Source of the DNA: Trichobilharzia szidati
Lineage: Eukaryota > Platyhelminthes > Trematoda > Strigeidida > Schistosomatidae
DNA length: 64,000 nucleotides
Assembly: GCA_944472155.2 (NCBI GenBank)
Contig: OX235272.1
Location: 4,696,354-4,760,353, forward strand
Direction of reading: 5' to 3'
Below the pieces are notes generated by a model that saw only the letters and a list, made by a program, of their open reading frames with translations, made no database searches and had not been told where the DNA came from. Position 1 is the first letter of the stretch. Every line of letters starts with the position of its first letter. Positions 54,198 through 63,104 of the stretch are shown here, piece by piece. Made by a program: the position numbers and the translations under genes.

Positions 54198-54744
54198 TTG
54201 GAGCTGACTGATTTACATCGAGAAGAATTTAACTGATAATTTGCAGCCTTTTCACACAGAATATCACCAGAATTATCTCGAACATCTCTACCTTGTGTAA
54301 CGAAAGAATTTGGCTCACTCAGCGGGGAAATAAGCGGATTTCTGGGGGATTTAACTAGGGACTGACGCAGTGAAGAAGTATCTCTCCTGCTGATCAAATC
54401 AGGATTCACTTCAACACCTTCTGGGAGTAATGGAACAGCAGCCAAGTGAACATAATCAGATTTCGATAGTCTAAAATGTCGAAAGAAACTGTGCGACTTC
54501 CGACTGGAATTATTTTCAGAGGAATTATTGACTGTATAATTGCTAGATGTATTGATGATGTGTGTTGATTCAGCTTTTGCAACTGGAGTTGAATCCATAT
54601 AAGACTTAAATTTTATGTTATTAATATCTGGAGATGTTGAACCATTTGGAGATTTGAGTCTTCGACGTGTAAACCAATCTGTAAGTGATGAGGTGTGTTG
54701 CTTTGGGTTAGTCCGTTCACTGTCTGTATTAGTAGTAGAAATGG
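54198..54744 (-). CDS. Host gene exon (second placed), 547 nt
   Basis: Acceptor TTTCTTTTCAG before CCATTTCTAC; donor CAGCTCCAA then GTAAGT. The frame reads ISTTNTDSERTNPKQH, SSLTDWFTRRRLKSPNGSTS, NNIKFKSYMDSTPVAKAES, a Ser/Asn-rich stretch, SHSFFRHFRLSKSDYVHLAA, VPLLPEGVEVNPDLISRRD, SLVKSPRNPLISPLSEPNSF and ends SSRCKSVSSK. The internal Met at 54598 is not the start, because coding is continuous upstream to the acceptor. No domain recognised. Confidence 0.8.
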
Positions 54745-55075
54745 CTGAAAAGAAATTTAAAAAAAAGTTGATTCGATCATCACCGAACTCAAAACAACTA
54801 GTCGTTTTAGTAAATTTGAATAAAAAGACGGTTGCAGCGAAGATAATGTTCTTCTCGACGAAATCATCAACTAGGCTATGTAGCCAAAAGAAATACGTAC
54901 AACCCTTGTTCCTGCCATGGCCATCATAAACAGGTAATTCTTTTAAAAGTGACTATCCCATTGATTTTCTTATCCAAACTTCCTGTTTATTCATGTTATA
55001 TTTAAGTTTTTCTTAATCCCTATATACACTACCATATTTTCGTATCGGAACTTCCTGTCTCTTTTGTCATTTTAT
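54745..55075. other. Intron sequence, nothing recognised
   Basis: The 104-codon plus frame 54615-54929 overlaps the exon on the other strand and is judged a shadow. Confidence 0.3.
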
Positions 55076-55079
55076 TATT

Positions 55080-56160
55080 TCAATATATTAAATATTCCCA
55101 TAGTAAAATTTAGAACAACACATTTAAGCGAACAATATTGTGCTTTCAATTAGATCTCATCAGGCTTAACTCTAATATATGTAAGTTTACAAATAAATAT
55201 TCAAATATAAACCAATCATGGTGTTTTGCCTATAGGATAATAAGATGGTGAATATAAATTGTGCAATTAATCATAATAGTAGTAATGATAATAATAGCAT
55301 GGCTGATGATTTTTCAAGTCTTTGTAGTTCAACAGGATTTCTCGGTGGTCGAAGAGATGCTCTACGGTGTTCATTTCTTCTGATCTTGATTTTTCGAGAT
55401 GTTTGTCCAATGTATATCGCATCACATTCCAAGCATTTTATTTTATAGACACAATTAGATAGACAATCTTTAGGGATTTGGTCTTTTATATGGACAAGAT
55501 TGCTTTGAAGTGTGTCTGATGTTTTGAAGAAAACTCTAATATCGAGCTGATTGAGTACTCTTCTGATATCGTCTGACGTCTCTTCTCTATATGGAATGAC
55601 GACTGTTGATGTCCATGTTTTCGGAATGCGTTTTCGGCCATACTTAATGTCTGTGTTGATTTTGTTGATGAAGTTCCATGGGTAGTTGTTTTGCTTGAGA
55701 GTTTCAGTAATGTCTGATTTTTCTTCTTCTTTTTCTTGCTCGTCGGTTATCAGAGAGTGTGTTTGTCTAAGAAGACTTGAAACAACTGAAATCTTTGCGC
55801 TGATGGGATGTGATGACTTGAAGTCTAAATATTTATTTGAGTGGGTTTTCTTCCTGAATATGGATATACTAAAATATCCGTTTTCCCTTCTCTTAACTAG
55901 GCAGTCTAGAAATGGTAGTTCACTGATATCAGATTCTGCTTCCGAAGTGAATTGGATTCTGGGAGATACACAGTTTATTTTCTCCAGGAATGAATTGTGT
56001 AGATCTCGTTTTAGTACTACAAAAGTATTATCTACATATCTTAACCATATTTTTGGAGTGAGTATGCTTGAAAAGATGCTATTTTCGAATTTATTCATGA
56101 AAAGGTCGGCGACTATTGGAGGACTGGTGGACCCATAGCAACACCATTTGACGAACGATG
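55080..56160 (-). pseudogene. PLE family D: RT palm and GIY-YIG in one frame
   Basis: A 275-codon frame (56098-55271) encodes MNKFENSIFSSILTPKIWL, RYVDNTFVVLKRDLHNSFL (catalytic motif YVDN, normally YVDD), LPFLDCLVKRRENGYFSISI, FRKKTHSNKYLDFKSSHPI, TVVIPYREETSDDIRRVLNQ, then NCVYKIKCLECDAIYIGQTS and RKIKIRRNEHRRA. This is an RT palm/thumb, linker and GIY-YIG endonuclease with catalytic-region Arg and C-x-x-C Cys residues. It ends in a Leu run from a TAATAG-like repeat. Upstream, GVAMG is followed by a single-base frameshift. The terminal repeat follows at 55080-55290. Apart from YVDN and the frameshift it is the best-preserved PLE here. Confidence 0.8.
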
Positions 56161-57275
56161 ATCAAGTTAGTAAAATTTATTTCGATATCATAACAGACAT
56201 ACTATTACCTTTGTTATTTGGTTTAGTTATCTTCATTGCTATTTTTACTTTCAATATGTCCCTTTAACTTGACCTATGTCTATTTTCTCACCCCCTAACT
56301 GTTTGTTATATATATGCTGAGATTTTGTAAATCCCGGTTTAATAATACTTTGATAAAGCTATTAGCATTAAATAGAGAAACGTCAGTAAAAACAATATCG
56401 TTTTGTTTTTCATTCATTGGGAAATACAAAAACCTTTATTATAATGAAGTATTAGTAATATAAACCAATCACGGTGTCAATAGGATGATAAGATTGTGCA
56501 TATAAGCTGTGTAATTAATCACGACAATAATAAGGATTCTATCAATAATAACAAGAATGAAAAAGTGGGGTGATCCGTGATAACAAGAATAATGAAAACA
56601 ACAGCACGATAAAACAAACAAATGTTCAGGTAGACGTAATAGTCGATAAAGACAAAGAAAAATAAATGGACCGATTAAGTAATGCTAGATTGATTGTAAG
56701 GGAAGTAAATAAACTGTGTTTTAATGGAGGAAGATGTGATAAGATTGAGGAGTGATAAGAGAGGGCTTGGAAATATAAGTAAGAGATGGTGGTGACGTCA
56801 TCAGTTGGTTGGGTTTTAATAGACCAATGGATGGGATAATGGCTGAACCGTATCATTCCAATGGACTTTGTATTCGTTTGCTGCACATAGCTGAGGCTAT
56901 AGACATTCGAATTATTAAGCCCAAATTATGCATACACCCACCCTACAAACAAACACTTGAAAAATAATACGATTATTAGGTAAACAGGAAATTACATAAC
57001 ACACCGAAAAGTTTGATAAGATAGATTTAAAAGTTGCACAAAATAGATATTTGGATAGCTTTATTGGAAGACGGAGATTATCTGATATTCCCATAGTAAA
57101 ATTTAGAACAATACATTTAAGCGAACAATAGTGTTTTCAATTAGATCTCATCAGCCTTAACTCGAATATGCCCAAATAACTTTACAAATAAAAATTCAAA
57201 TATAAACAAATCATGGTGTTCTGTCTATAGAATAATAAGATTATGTAATTAGTCATATTAATTGTAATGATAACA
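56161..57275. repeat. Repeat-rich stretch with PLE-type terminal repeats
   Basis: The block TAGATCTCATCAG with CATGGTGTTCTG and ATAATAAGAT at 57080-57270 matches 55085-55290 (TTAGATCTCATCAGGC). A related block is at 56440-56560. 56345-56445 is the inverted partner of 50596-50712. The 86-codon minus frame 56886-56626 has no recognised domain. Confidence 0.5.
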
Positions 57276-57279
57276 ATTA

Positions 57280-57413
57280 GTCCCTTTTATAAATTTGGAT
57301 AGCGTTATTAGAAGACGGAGATTATCTGAAAGCAATGTGATGTATTTGCGTTATACATTTCGAACAATCGGATCCCTCACACATTTACTTGTGAAGTCGA
57401 TATATATGAAAAA
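57280..57413 (+). repeat. Left partner of an inverted repeat
   Basis: TCCCTTTTATAAATTTGGAT, GACGGAGATTATCTGAAAG, CGGATCCCTCACACATTTAC and GTCGATATATATGAAAA are mirrored at 59728-59863. The pair encloses a CR1 copy and PLE family B fragments. Confidence 0.75.
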
Positions 57414-58722
57414 GTTAAGTCTCAGTCAGACTGTCTCAAATTAAATAGCTTCCTGTCGGACATCAATGAGTGGTCCAAACTAAATGGTCTCATGCTGAAT
57501 CCCTCAAAATGCCAGACTATTGACTTCTCCCTTAGGTATAAATGAGATCCACAAACACTAGTAAGTTCTCATGAAGACTGTTGCATTAAGGGGACTGAAA
57601 TTGAAACTAAGTCTAATGCGAAATACCTCGGTCTAGTTCTATCTTCCGACCTTACTTGGACATCTCATATCCTAATGATTTCTAAGAAAGTGTTCTGTCT
57701 AATCTACTACATTAAGAAACTTAGACAATCTGGAATCGCAACAACCTCTACTTTCACAATTTGTCAACTCTTGTATCTTACCTATTCTACTTTACTGCTT
57801 CCCGTTAGTCTTTCCTGGTCTACTGACAAAGGACTACACCATCCTGAGAAGGATGTTGAAGTTAGTCAGTAGGACAAGTGGTGTAAAACTCAGTCAGCTC
57901 GTCACTACTTTAGTTGATAGGCATCTGAATACATGCGAAAAATGGTCTGAAACCATACTCTCTGACTCCCAACACCCCCTCTCTTCCCAACTCTCGCCTT
58001 GTATCCCATCAAGTATAAAATAATCTATGCTCGTACAACCAAGTACAGGAACTCAACGATACCATACTTGGTCCGTGTTCTAAGCGACAGAGACAATGTT
58101 AAGCGTGAAACTTATGACTTGCTCTGTTTTTAACGACATAATTTTAGGCTCTTTTATTTCTCTCTTATTTTGTATTCTTTAGTGAACTCCTTCTCAAACA
58201 TACTTAGCCACCTAAAATATTAACATTGGCTTCCTTTTTTGTACTTTACTATATTCCTTCTATTGTGTATCTACTGGTTCCGACTATATTAGCACTATGA
58301 GTATTACAAAACTTCCCTGTCATTAACCATCATGTAATTATTAGTTTTATGGTTGTTTTTTCTTATTTTCTATACTTTTCGACAATATTAAACTGACAAT
58401 CATTGGTTGTGAACGCCATAGTCACCACCTTAAAAAATTTTGTATTATTCAGGATTACTCACACTACTACCACAAACACTGCATTAGACTTTGGTAGACT
58501 CTGGTACTTTTTCGCATTTTTTAAAATTATTTTGTGTTTATCCTGTTTTTTTGTTTTTGTTTTTTTTGCTGTTGGTGTCTTCAGATTTATTTTTTTCTTT
58601 GTTTAATACTTATTTTAAATGTCTGTAAAATTAGATGCAAATATTGTAGATATGTGCTGAAAATTCTACACTGTACCACTAGTACTGTTTCTGGAATAAA
58701 GCAAATTATTATTATTATTAAA
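57414..58722 (+). pseudogene. CR1-type retrotransposon, 5'-truncated
   Basis: Starting after the RT motif C, plus-strand reading gives SQSDCLKLNSFLSDINEWS, LNPSKCQTIDF, TSHILMISKKVFCLIYYIKK and LVTTLVDRHLNTCEKW, parallel to residues about 688-900 of the 934-residue CR1 protein at 26967. Frameshifts occur near 57540, 57730 and 58020. The 3' UTR ends GTGCTGAAAATTCTACAC, GGAATAAAGC and an ATT tract at 58700-58722. Confidence 0.8.
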
Positions 58723-58734
58723 ATTAAATAAAGT

Positions 58735-59330
58735 GACAAGTGTTTAACACGAAGTTTGGTAATCCAATCAAATAAGGATTATCAAGATAGGTTAAGAGTA
58801 TTAATAAGCTGTTTTTGAATACACAGGAGTGGGGCTTAAGTTTATGAACAGCTATAGCCTCGGCGTATTTCAATAAGCGCCCTTGACCGTTTTCATAGAT
58901 AACCTTAAGGGCTGAGTTAACATCAGTCTTATGGTTCACCTGGATAAGGTGTTTAGCTATAGACGAAGTTGGTAGTCTGATACCTGCATCTATTGGTTTT
59001 TCACAATTCATCTGTTTTTCTAACCATTTTGGGATATGCTCTCCCACCCTCACATGCAAAGCGCGATTACTCCTCCCTATGAATGCGTGACCACACACAC
59101 ACGAAAACTGGTAAATTGTGTGGGATGTGACATAATCACTTGTGCACTTTTGAGGTTTGCAGTGGAGCATATTTTTGACTTTTTCGACAATTACAAGCTG
59201 GGTTGCATAAAAGATCCTGCATAGGATCAAATTTAACCTTTGTTTCAAAATCCTACTGTTTATTTCCCCGTTATATGGTAATTTGATGAAAACATTTTTT
59301 AGGGGAGGTATGGTTTGTAGGTTCAAAGAC
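58735..59330 (-). pseudogene. PLE family B GIY-YIG domain, long open frame
   Basis: A 200-codon minus frame (59326-58724) encodes PPLKNVFIKLPYNGEINSRI, linker sequence, SHTIYQFSCVCGHAFIGRSN, RALHVRVGEHIPKWLEKQM, SSIAKHLIQVNHKTDVNSAL, KVIYENGQGRLLKYAEAIAV and HKLKPHSCVFKN. It shows the full GIY-YIG endonuclease (IYQF and AFIG strands, Arg, HLI, Glu in the AEA region) of the CxCG type. RT is absent on this side. This is the best-preserved family B endonuclease in the window. Confidence 0.8.
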
Positions 59331-59725
59331 TAATTGACTTCCACACCCCTTGAAAATTTTTAAAGGATATCCGTTTTCAACGAGATTATGATCAATACAA
59401 AGGTTGAATTCGATCATCTGTAGACCCTATTATGCAGCCTAGCTTGTAATTGTCGAAAAAAGCTAAAAATATGCTCCACTACAAACCTCAAAAGTGCACA
59501 AGTGATTATGTCACATCCCATACTGTTTACCAATTTTCCTGTGTATGTGGTCACACATAAATAGGGAGGAGTAATCGCGCTTTTCACGTGAGGGTGGGAG
59601 AGCATATCCCAAAATGGTTAAAAAAACAAATGTATGTAATCCTTATTTGATTGGATTACCAAAAGTTGTGTTAGTTATTCTTAAATCTTTCTTGTCGCGT
59701 TTGTTTGATTTAATTGCCCTTATTT
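59331..59725 (+). pseudogene. PLE family B GIY-YIG start, opposite orientation
   Basis: Plus-strand reading from about 59450 gives KNMLHYKPQKCTSDYVTSHT, VYQFSCVCGH, RSNRAFHVRVGEHIPKWL, then truncation. AATCCTTATTTGATTGGATT at 59638 mirrors 58757-58780. With the copy at 58735-59330 it makes an inverted pair. Confidence 0.75.
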
Positions 59726-59727
59726 TT

Positions 59728-59863
59728 TTCATATATGTCGACTTGACAAGTAAATGTGTGAGGGATCCGATTCTTCGAAATGTATGACGCAAATACATCA
59801 CATCGTTTTTTCAGATAATCTCCGTCTTCTAATCACGCTATCCAAATTTATAAAAGGGACTAA
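59728..59863 (-). repeat. Right partner of an inverted repeat
   Basis: Mirror of 57280-57413 (see there): TTTTCATATATGTCGAC, GTAAATGTGTGAGGGATCCG, CAGATAATCTCCGTCTTC and TTTATAAAAGGGACTAA. Confidence 0.75.
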
Positions 59864-60350
59864 TTTTTTTAAAATACATATTGTCAATAAAGGTACAGGC
59901 TTCAAGGGGTGAGTATAGTCAGTGGTATAAGACAGACTATATGAATATTAGAACAATTAGATCTTCAGGTTTTACTCTGATTTACGCAGCCTCATATCTG
60001 ACCGATGACATTGAGTTTATAGGTCAAATACTACTAATAATGTGTTGAAGTGTTTTGAACGTCAGTAGTAATGATGATTATAATGATAACAAAAGTATTG
60101 ATATTAAGGTCTATGCAGGTGGCGATAAGAATAACAAAGGTAGTAATATGTGTGTTTATGTAGACAAGCCAATGAATAAATAAATTAGGTCAAATCTTAA
60201 AAGTTACGTAATACTAAAGGGGAAATGGACAGATAATCAGAGTTTAAATAAATATCCTTGAAATACGAAGGAAATAGAAAATTTTAATTAGACTTTACCT
60301 AGGCCAAAGGAGAGACGAACGTAAAACAAACTTCTTTTGTATACAAAGAC
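59864..60350. other. Intron sequence, weakly repetitive
   Basis: TTAGATCTTCAGGTTTTACTC near 59960 resembles the terminal-repeat block at 57100 and 55150. Otherwise nothing recognised. Confidence 0.3.
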
Positions 60351-60351
60351 T

Positions 60352-60475
60352 AGGATTGTTTATTTTAATAATCACACAGTGATGATGCAGTATTAACAAC
60401 TGGATGACAAGGTTTCGAGCACAACTTATTGCTCGTAATCTTATTAATTTTAGTTACACGGTTTCACAATTTGTC
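60352..60475. repeat. PLE family A terminal repeat, diverged
   Basis: TTTATTTTAATAATCACACA, GTGATGATGCAG, AACTGGATGAC, AGGTTTCGAGCACAACTTAT and TGCTCGTAATC follow the order of the other copies. Confidence 0.6.
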
Positions 60476-60477
60476 TC

Positions 60478-60502
60478 ATATATATGTATATATATATATA
60501 TA
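60478..60502. repeat. TA microsatellite
   Basis: TATATATATG-type run of about 25 bases; a second run lies at 60727-60743. They flank the SINE at 60505-60726. Confidence 0.7.
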
Positions 60503-60504
60503 TT

Positions 60505-60726
60505 ATTCCTTCACGTTCCCAGTGGAACATAGGGCTTCAAGCCAGAGGCTTGAAGTTTCTGTAGCACTGTTTATTTTTACAGTATGGGGTTGCTAGCCTC
60601 GTGCCCAACCTTTCCTCTTCGCCAGCATTTTTCTGGCTTAGCGAAGTAAAGGAGTGTGTCGGCTGGGGATCAAACCCCGGACCACGTGCATGGTTGGCGG
60701 GCGTCCCAACCACTATGCCACCGACG
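60505..60726 (-). repeat. tRNA-headed SINE with RTE-like tail, full length
   Basis: Minus strand: TGCGTCGGTGGCATAGTGG (A-box), CAACCATGCACGTGGTCC, GGGGTTTGATCCCCAGCC (B-box-like), CTTTACTTCGCTAAGCC, AGAGGAAAGGTTGGGCACG and AGGCTAGCAACCCC. The tail is CTTGAAGCCCTATGTTCCAC, TGGGAACGTGAAGGAATA. The tail is nearly identical to the RTE ending CCCTATGTTCCACTAGGAAC. The best copy for showing tail sharing. Confidence 0.8.
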
Positions 60727-60844
60727 CATATATATATATATATGTCAAATCGAGAATCGGGAAGGCGAGAAACACATTTATCAACCTGAAACCAATCCGG
60801 AAATCTTCGTCACTCAGCATCAACAACAAAATTCGGATTTTCAA

Positions 60845-61255
60845 GTGTTGGTGTGTAGGGATTTGATTGGTTACAGGATTTCATCAATGAGATGCTCACT
60901 AGCGACTTTCCCTATTCAGGTGGGTAGTCACCTGGGGTTCTAGTGAGAAGTCGTGACCAGTAGGGTGCAGCAGGTCGGGCGTGAGGACAAATACTCGCCG
61001 AAGACATTGGCTAGGGTTCGCGCTATGTCGTGAATTGGCAGAAGTTAGAATTCATGGACCATTGGATCGGGTTCCGGTGGCTTAATGGTATACGAGCTCG
61101 CCTTGTAACCAGAAGGTCCAGGGTTCGAATCCCGATGGGTGCGTACTGCTGAAGAGTCCCAAACTAGGACGAAACAGCTGTTCAGTACTCCCAGGTTTTC
61201 CAATGGTTCTCTAACTGATGTCAGCTCATGATGAAATCCTGTAACTAAAAAATTA
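60845..61255 (+). mobile_element. Foldback hammerhead element inside RTE, 10-bp target duplication
   Basis: GGATTTTCAA occurs at 60835-60844 and 61256-61265, either side of the insert. Inside, GTTACAGGATTTCATC (60869 on) and its exact mirror GATGAAATCCTGTAAC near the right edge form short terminal inverted repeats. A tRNA-like head follows: GTTCCGGTGGCTTAATGG (A-box), CTTGTAACCAGAAGG and GGGTTCGAATCCC (B-box). The ribozyme comes next and then the right arm. Compared with 37986-38443, the left arm is mostly deleted. The clear duplication shows it was mobile after the RTE inserted. Confidence 0.85.
61143..61188 (+). ncRNA. Hammerhead ribozyme motif, core complete
   Basis: Stem I GTACTG (61143-61148) pairs with CAGTAC (61183-61188). 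Box CTGAAGA is at 61149-61155, stem II GTCC (61156-61159) pairs with GGAC (61167-61170), and GAAA is at 61171-61174. Stem III is the palindrome ACAGCTGT (61174-61181), and U at 61182 is the expected cleavage-site base. All standard core positions are present. The very short palindromic stem III suggests it would work best as a dimer or in a concatemer, as known for other schistosome and retrozyme hammerheads. Activity is inferred, not shown. Confidence 0.75.
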
Positions 61256-61739
61256 GGATTTTCAATACAAACGTCAAGTCAGTCACTTCTTCTATGCGGA
61301 CGGATCAGAAACTTGGCGGGTCACAAAGAATATTTCCAACAGGTTGCAGACCTCTGTCAACAACTGTCTTCGTTCTGTACTGAAGATCAGATGGTCGGAA
61401 AGAATCACCAACGAGAAACAAACTATGGGAACAAACAAAACAAGAACCAATCGCTCAACAAATATGCAGGAGAAAGTGGAGATGGATTGGAAACTCTCTG
61501 GCTGGGGAGGCCACTGGGTGACATCGCGCGTCAGGCCATCGCTCGAGTGGAAGCCAAAAGGGAAGCGGCGAGTGGGACGTCAGTGCAAGGGTGACATGGA
61601 GGAGATCTTGTGAAGAGGAGTTGAAACAGTATGGATTAACATGGATGCGGGTGAAAAGTACAGCAGAAGACAGAAGCAAGTGGAGACGTGTATTTGAAGC
61701 CCTATGTTCCACTAGGAACCCAAGGGAACAATAATAACA

Positions 61740-61957
61740 TATACATATATATACATTGGCATTTTAAATTCCTAACCCATTGTTTCCTTTTCTCCATTGT
61801 TCAATTGGCAAACATTTATTCCAGGCAATTTACAATTTCGTAACCCATCTTATTACGTATATTAACTGATGTCTACGTAATGCTTTTCGAATTCGTCATT
61901 ATATTTATACAATCCTGTTCATTGCACCTCATTAGACTGATTATTACCCGATAATAG
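61740..61957. other. Intron sequence, nothing recognised
   Basis: Short TA/CATA run at 61740-61757; otherwise unassigned. Confidence 0.3.
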
Positions 61958-62274
61958 TGTGGTGAGAGCAAGCTGCTAGCCGATTGGTAGACATTGATCT
62001 ACGCTGATTGATAGAAATTAATCTAGGCTGATTCAACGACCGATCACAGCTGACCTAGACGTGGACAAATATGATTCGCAGACAAGTGGCTCGCATTTCC
62101 GAGAAATATCGAAAACGAGAAAGCAGAAGACTGCGTTTGTTTACAAACAACCAATCAGAAGACCTCCTTCTTTCTGCGGGCAGAAGCCTACTAATGTACG
62201 TAAAATACATATAAATACCTGTTGATTTTCGTAATAAAACTGATCTGCTGCCAGCCTTGTCTTCTGTTGTAACA
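61958..62274 (+). mobile_element. Solo LTR with 4-bp target duplication
   Basis: A 317-base segment starts TGTGGTGAGAGC and ends CTTCTGTTGTAACA (TG...CA), flanked by ATAG at 61954-61957 and 62275-62278. It holds CATATAAATACC (TATA-like) and GTAATAAAAC (polyadenylation-like) in LTR order. No internal retrotransposon coding is adjacent. A decayed relative lies at 14700-14940. It is consistent with a Gypsy/Pao-type LTR left by recombination; the family is not determined. It sits in the host gene intron about 190 bases from exon 62693-62464. Confidence 0.65.
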
Positions 62275-62463
62275 ATAGTTCTCTAATAGTACGTCTATGT
62301 TTACACGATATGATCAATGCCATTTCATCATTCTTATCATTATTGTTGTTATTTGTGGCTACATGGCACCCTTACACTAAAATATCATCGATCCAAATAA
62401 CAGTACAGGGAATATAATTTTCCACAATAAAAAAAGACAGTGAGATAATTAAATAAAACTTAC

Positions 62464-62693
62464 GTTTAACAGATTGTGAATCAGTTTCAGTTTCACGTTT
62501 TTTCCTCTTGTTAATACTTTTAGATTTTTGACAAGTGCCCTTCGAATTCACTTTATACGGGGAATTGTGTTTTGTTGAAGTTAATCGTTTTGTGTACATG
62601 AACATTTTATGCCAAGATCGTTTACGGTCTTTCTTTGTGGATTGTTGTCTGTCAGTCTGAGTTGAAATCATGTCGACTGGTTGAAATGCAGAT
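62464..62693 (-). CDS. Host gene exon (first placed), 230 nt
   Basis: Acceptor TATTAATTTAG before ATCTGCATTTC; donor TCTGTTAAAC then GTAAGT. The frame reads SAFQPVDMISTQTDRQQST, KKDRKRSWHKMFMYTKRLTS, TKHNSPYKVNSKGTCQKSKS, INKRKKRETETDSQSVK. It is strongly basic; KRKKR and DRKRSWHK could act as nuclear localisation signals (inference). ISTQTD matches the TQT-type LC8-binding pattern. The Met at 62671 could be a start only if the upstream part of the exon is untranslated; the open frame reaching the acceptor argues against it. It begins with one base of a split codon. Confidence 0.8.
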
Positions 62694-62694
62694 C

Positions 62695-62850
62695 TAAATT
62701 AATACATCAATAAGGTCAATATGAAAGAAAAATCAATATTGATCGGTTACGTCTACATAGTGATAAACACGGAGTAATGCATTACTACTCTTATAGAGTA
62801 CAATGTCATACTAAGCAGCATGGTCTCATCTAATACTACTATATATGGCA
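62695..62850. other. Upstream intron edge, nothing recognised
   Basis: Includes the upstream intron of the host gene; the branch-point region precedes the acceptor at 62694. Confidence 0.3.
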
Positions 62851-62854
62851 CAGT

Positions 62855-62992
62855 TGGAGGTGTCAAAGGTAGGAACGGAAAAGCAACACACACGCACCTT
62901 CATTCCTCTTCTGAAATCAGTGTGGAAATCTTCTACACTCAGCAAAAAGGAACACCATCTTCAATACTAATTTCAAGTCAGTGTTTTGACGA
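62855..62992 (+). pseudogene. RTE fragment, very short
   Basis: GGTGTCAAAGGTAGGAACGG, AAAGCAACACAC, CTTCATTCCTCTTCTGAAAT and CACCATCTTCAATACTAAT correspond to the GTDEDVKSRIGKARHTFINL and KNKIRIFNTNVKS region of RTE. About 135 bases remain. Confidence 0.5.
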
Positions 62993-63104
62993 AATTTTCA
63001 GAAACATTTCAATATGAGACCATAAGGTCATTTCGTTTTGAAAAGTATTCAAATCACAGAATTTGTGCATGATCTGTCTAATTTTTGATGTGGTTTTGGA
63101 TGTG

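Larger units (their letters stand above)
60743..61735 (+). pseudogene. RTE 3' half, interrupted by a foldback element
   Basis: The left part is 60743-60844 (TCAAATCGAGAATCGGGAAG, ATTTATCAACCTGAAACC, CAACAACAAAATTCGGATTT). The right part is 61256-61735 (AATACAAACGTCAAGTCAG, the GSETWRVTKNI-type region, DGLETL/RPLGDIARQAIARVE, then CCCTATGTTCCACTAGG and AACAATAATAAC). The element is continuous once the 411-base insertion and one copy of GGATTTTCAA are removed. Frameshifts make it inactive. Confidence 0.85.
37827..62693 (-). other. Host gene span, seven exons placed, 5' end not found
   Basis: Minus-strand exons 62693-62464, 54744-54198, 52031-51506, 48294-47873, 46667-46519, 43490-42903 and 37855-37827 have AG acceptors and GT donors (four GTAAGT, one GTATGT, one GTAAGC). 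Phases chain without conflict: 1+76 codons+1, 2+181 codons+2, 1+175 codons, 140 codons+2, 1+49 codons+1, 2+195 codons+1, then 2+9 codons including stop. The joined frame is about 829 residues. It is rich in Ser, Asn, Thr and Asp, contains acidic runs and shows no domain I recognise. Introns range from 1.2 to 7.7 kb and are filled with repeats. The first exon lies outside the window or is not recognisable. Confidence 0.75.

Noticed and set aside
62372..62671. Met at 62671 as start codon with reading through to 62372
   Set aside because: Coding continues upstream to an acceptor at 62694, and a GTAAGT donor at 62463 ends the exon; the last residues of the longer frame are intron.
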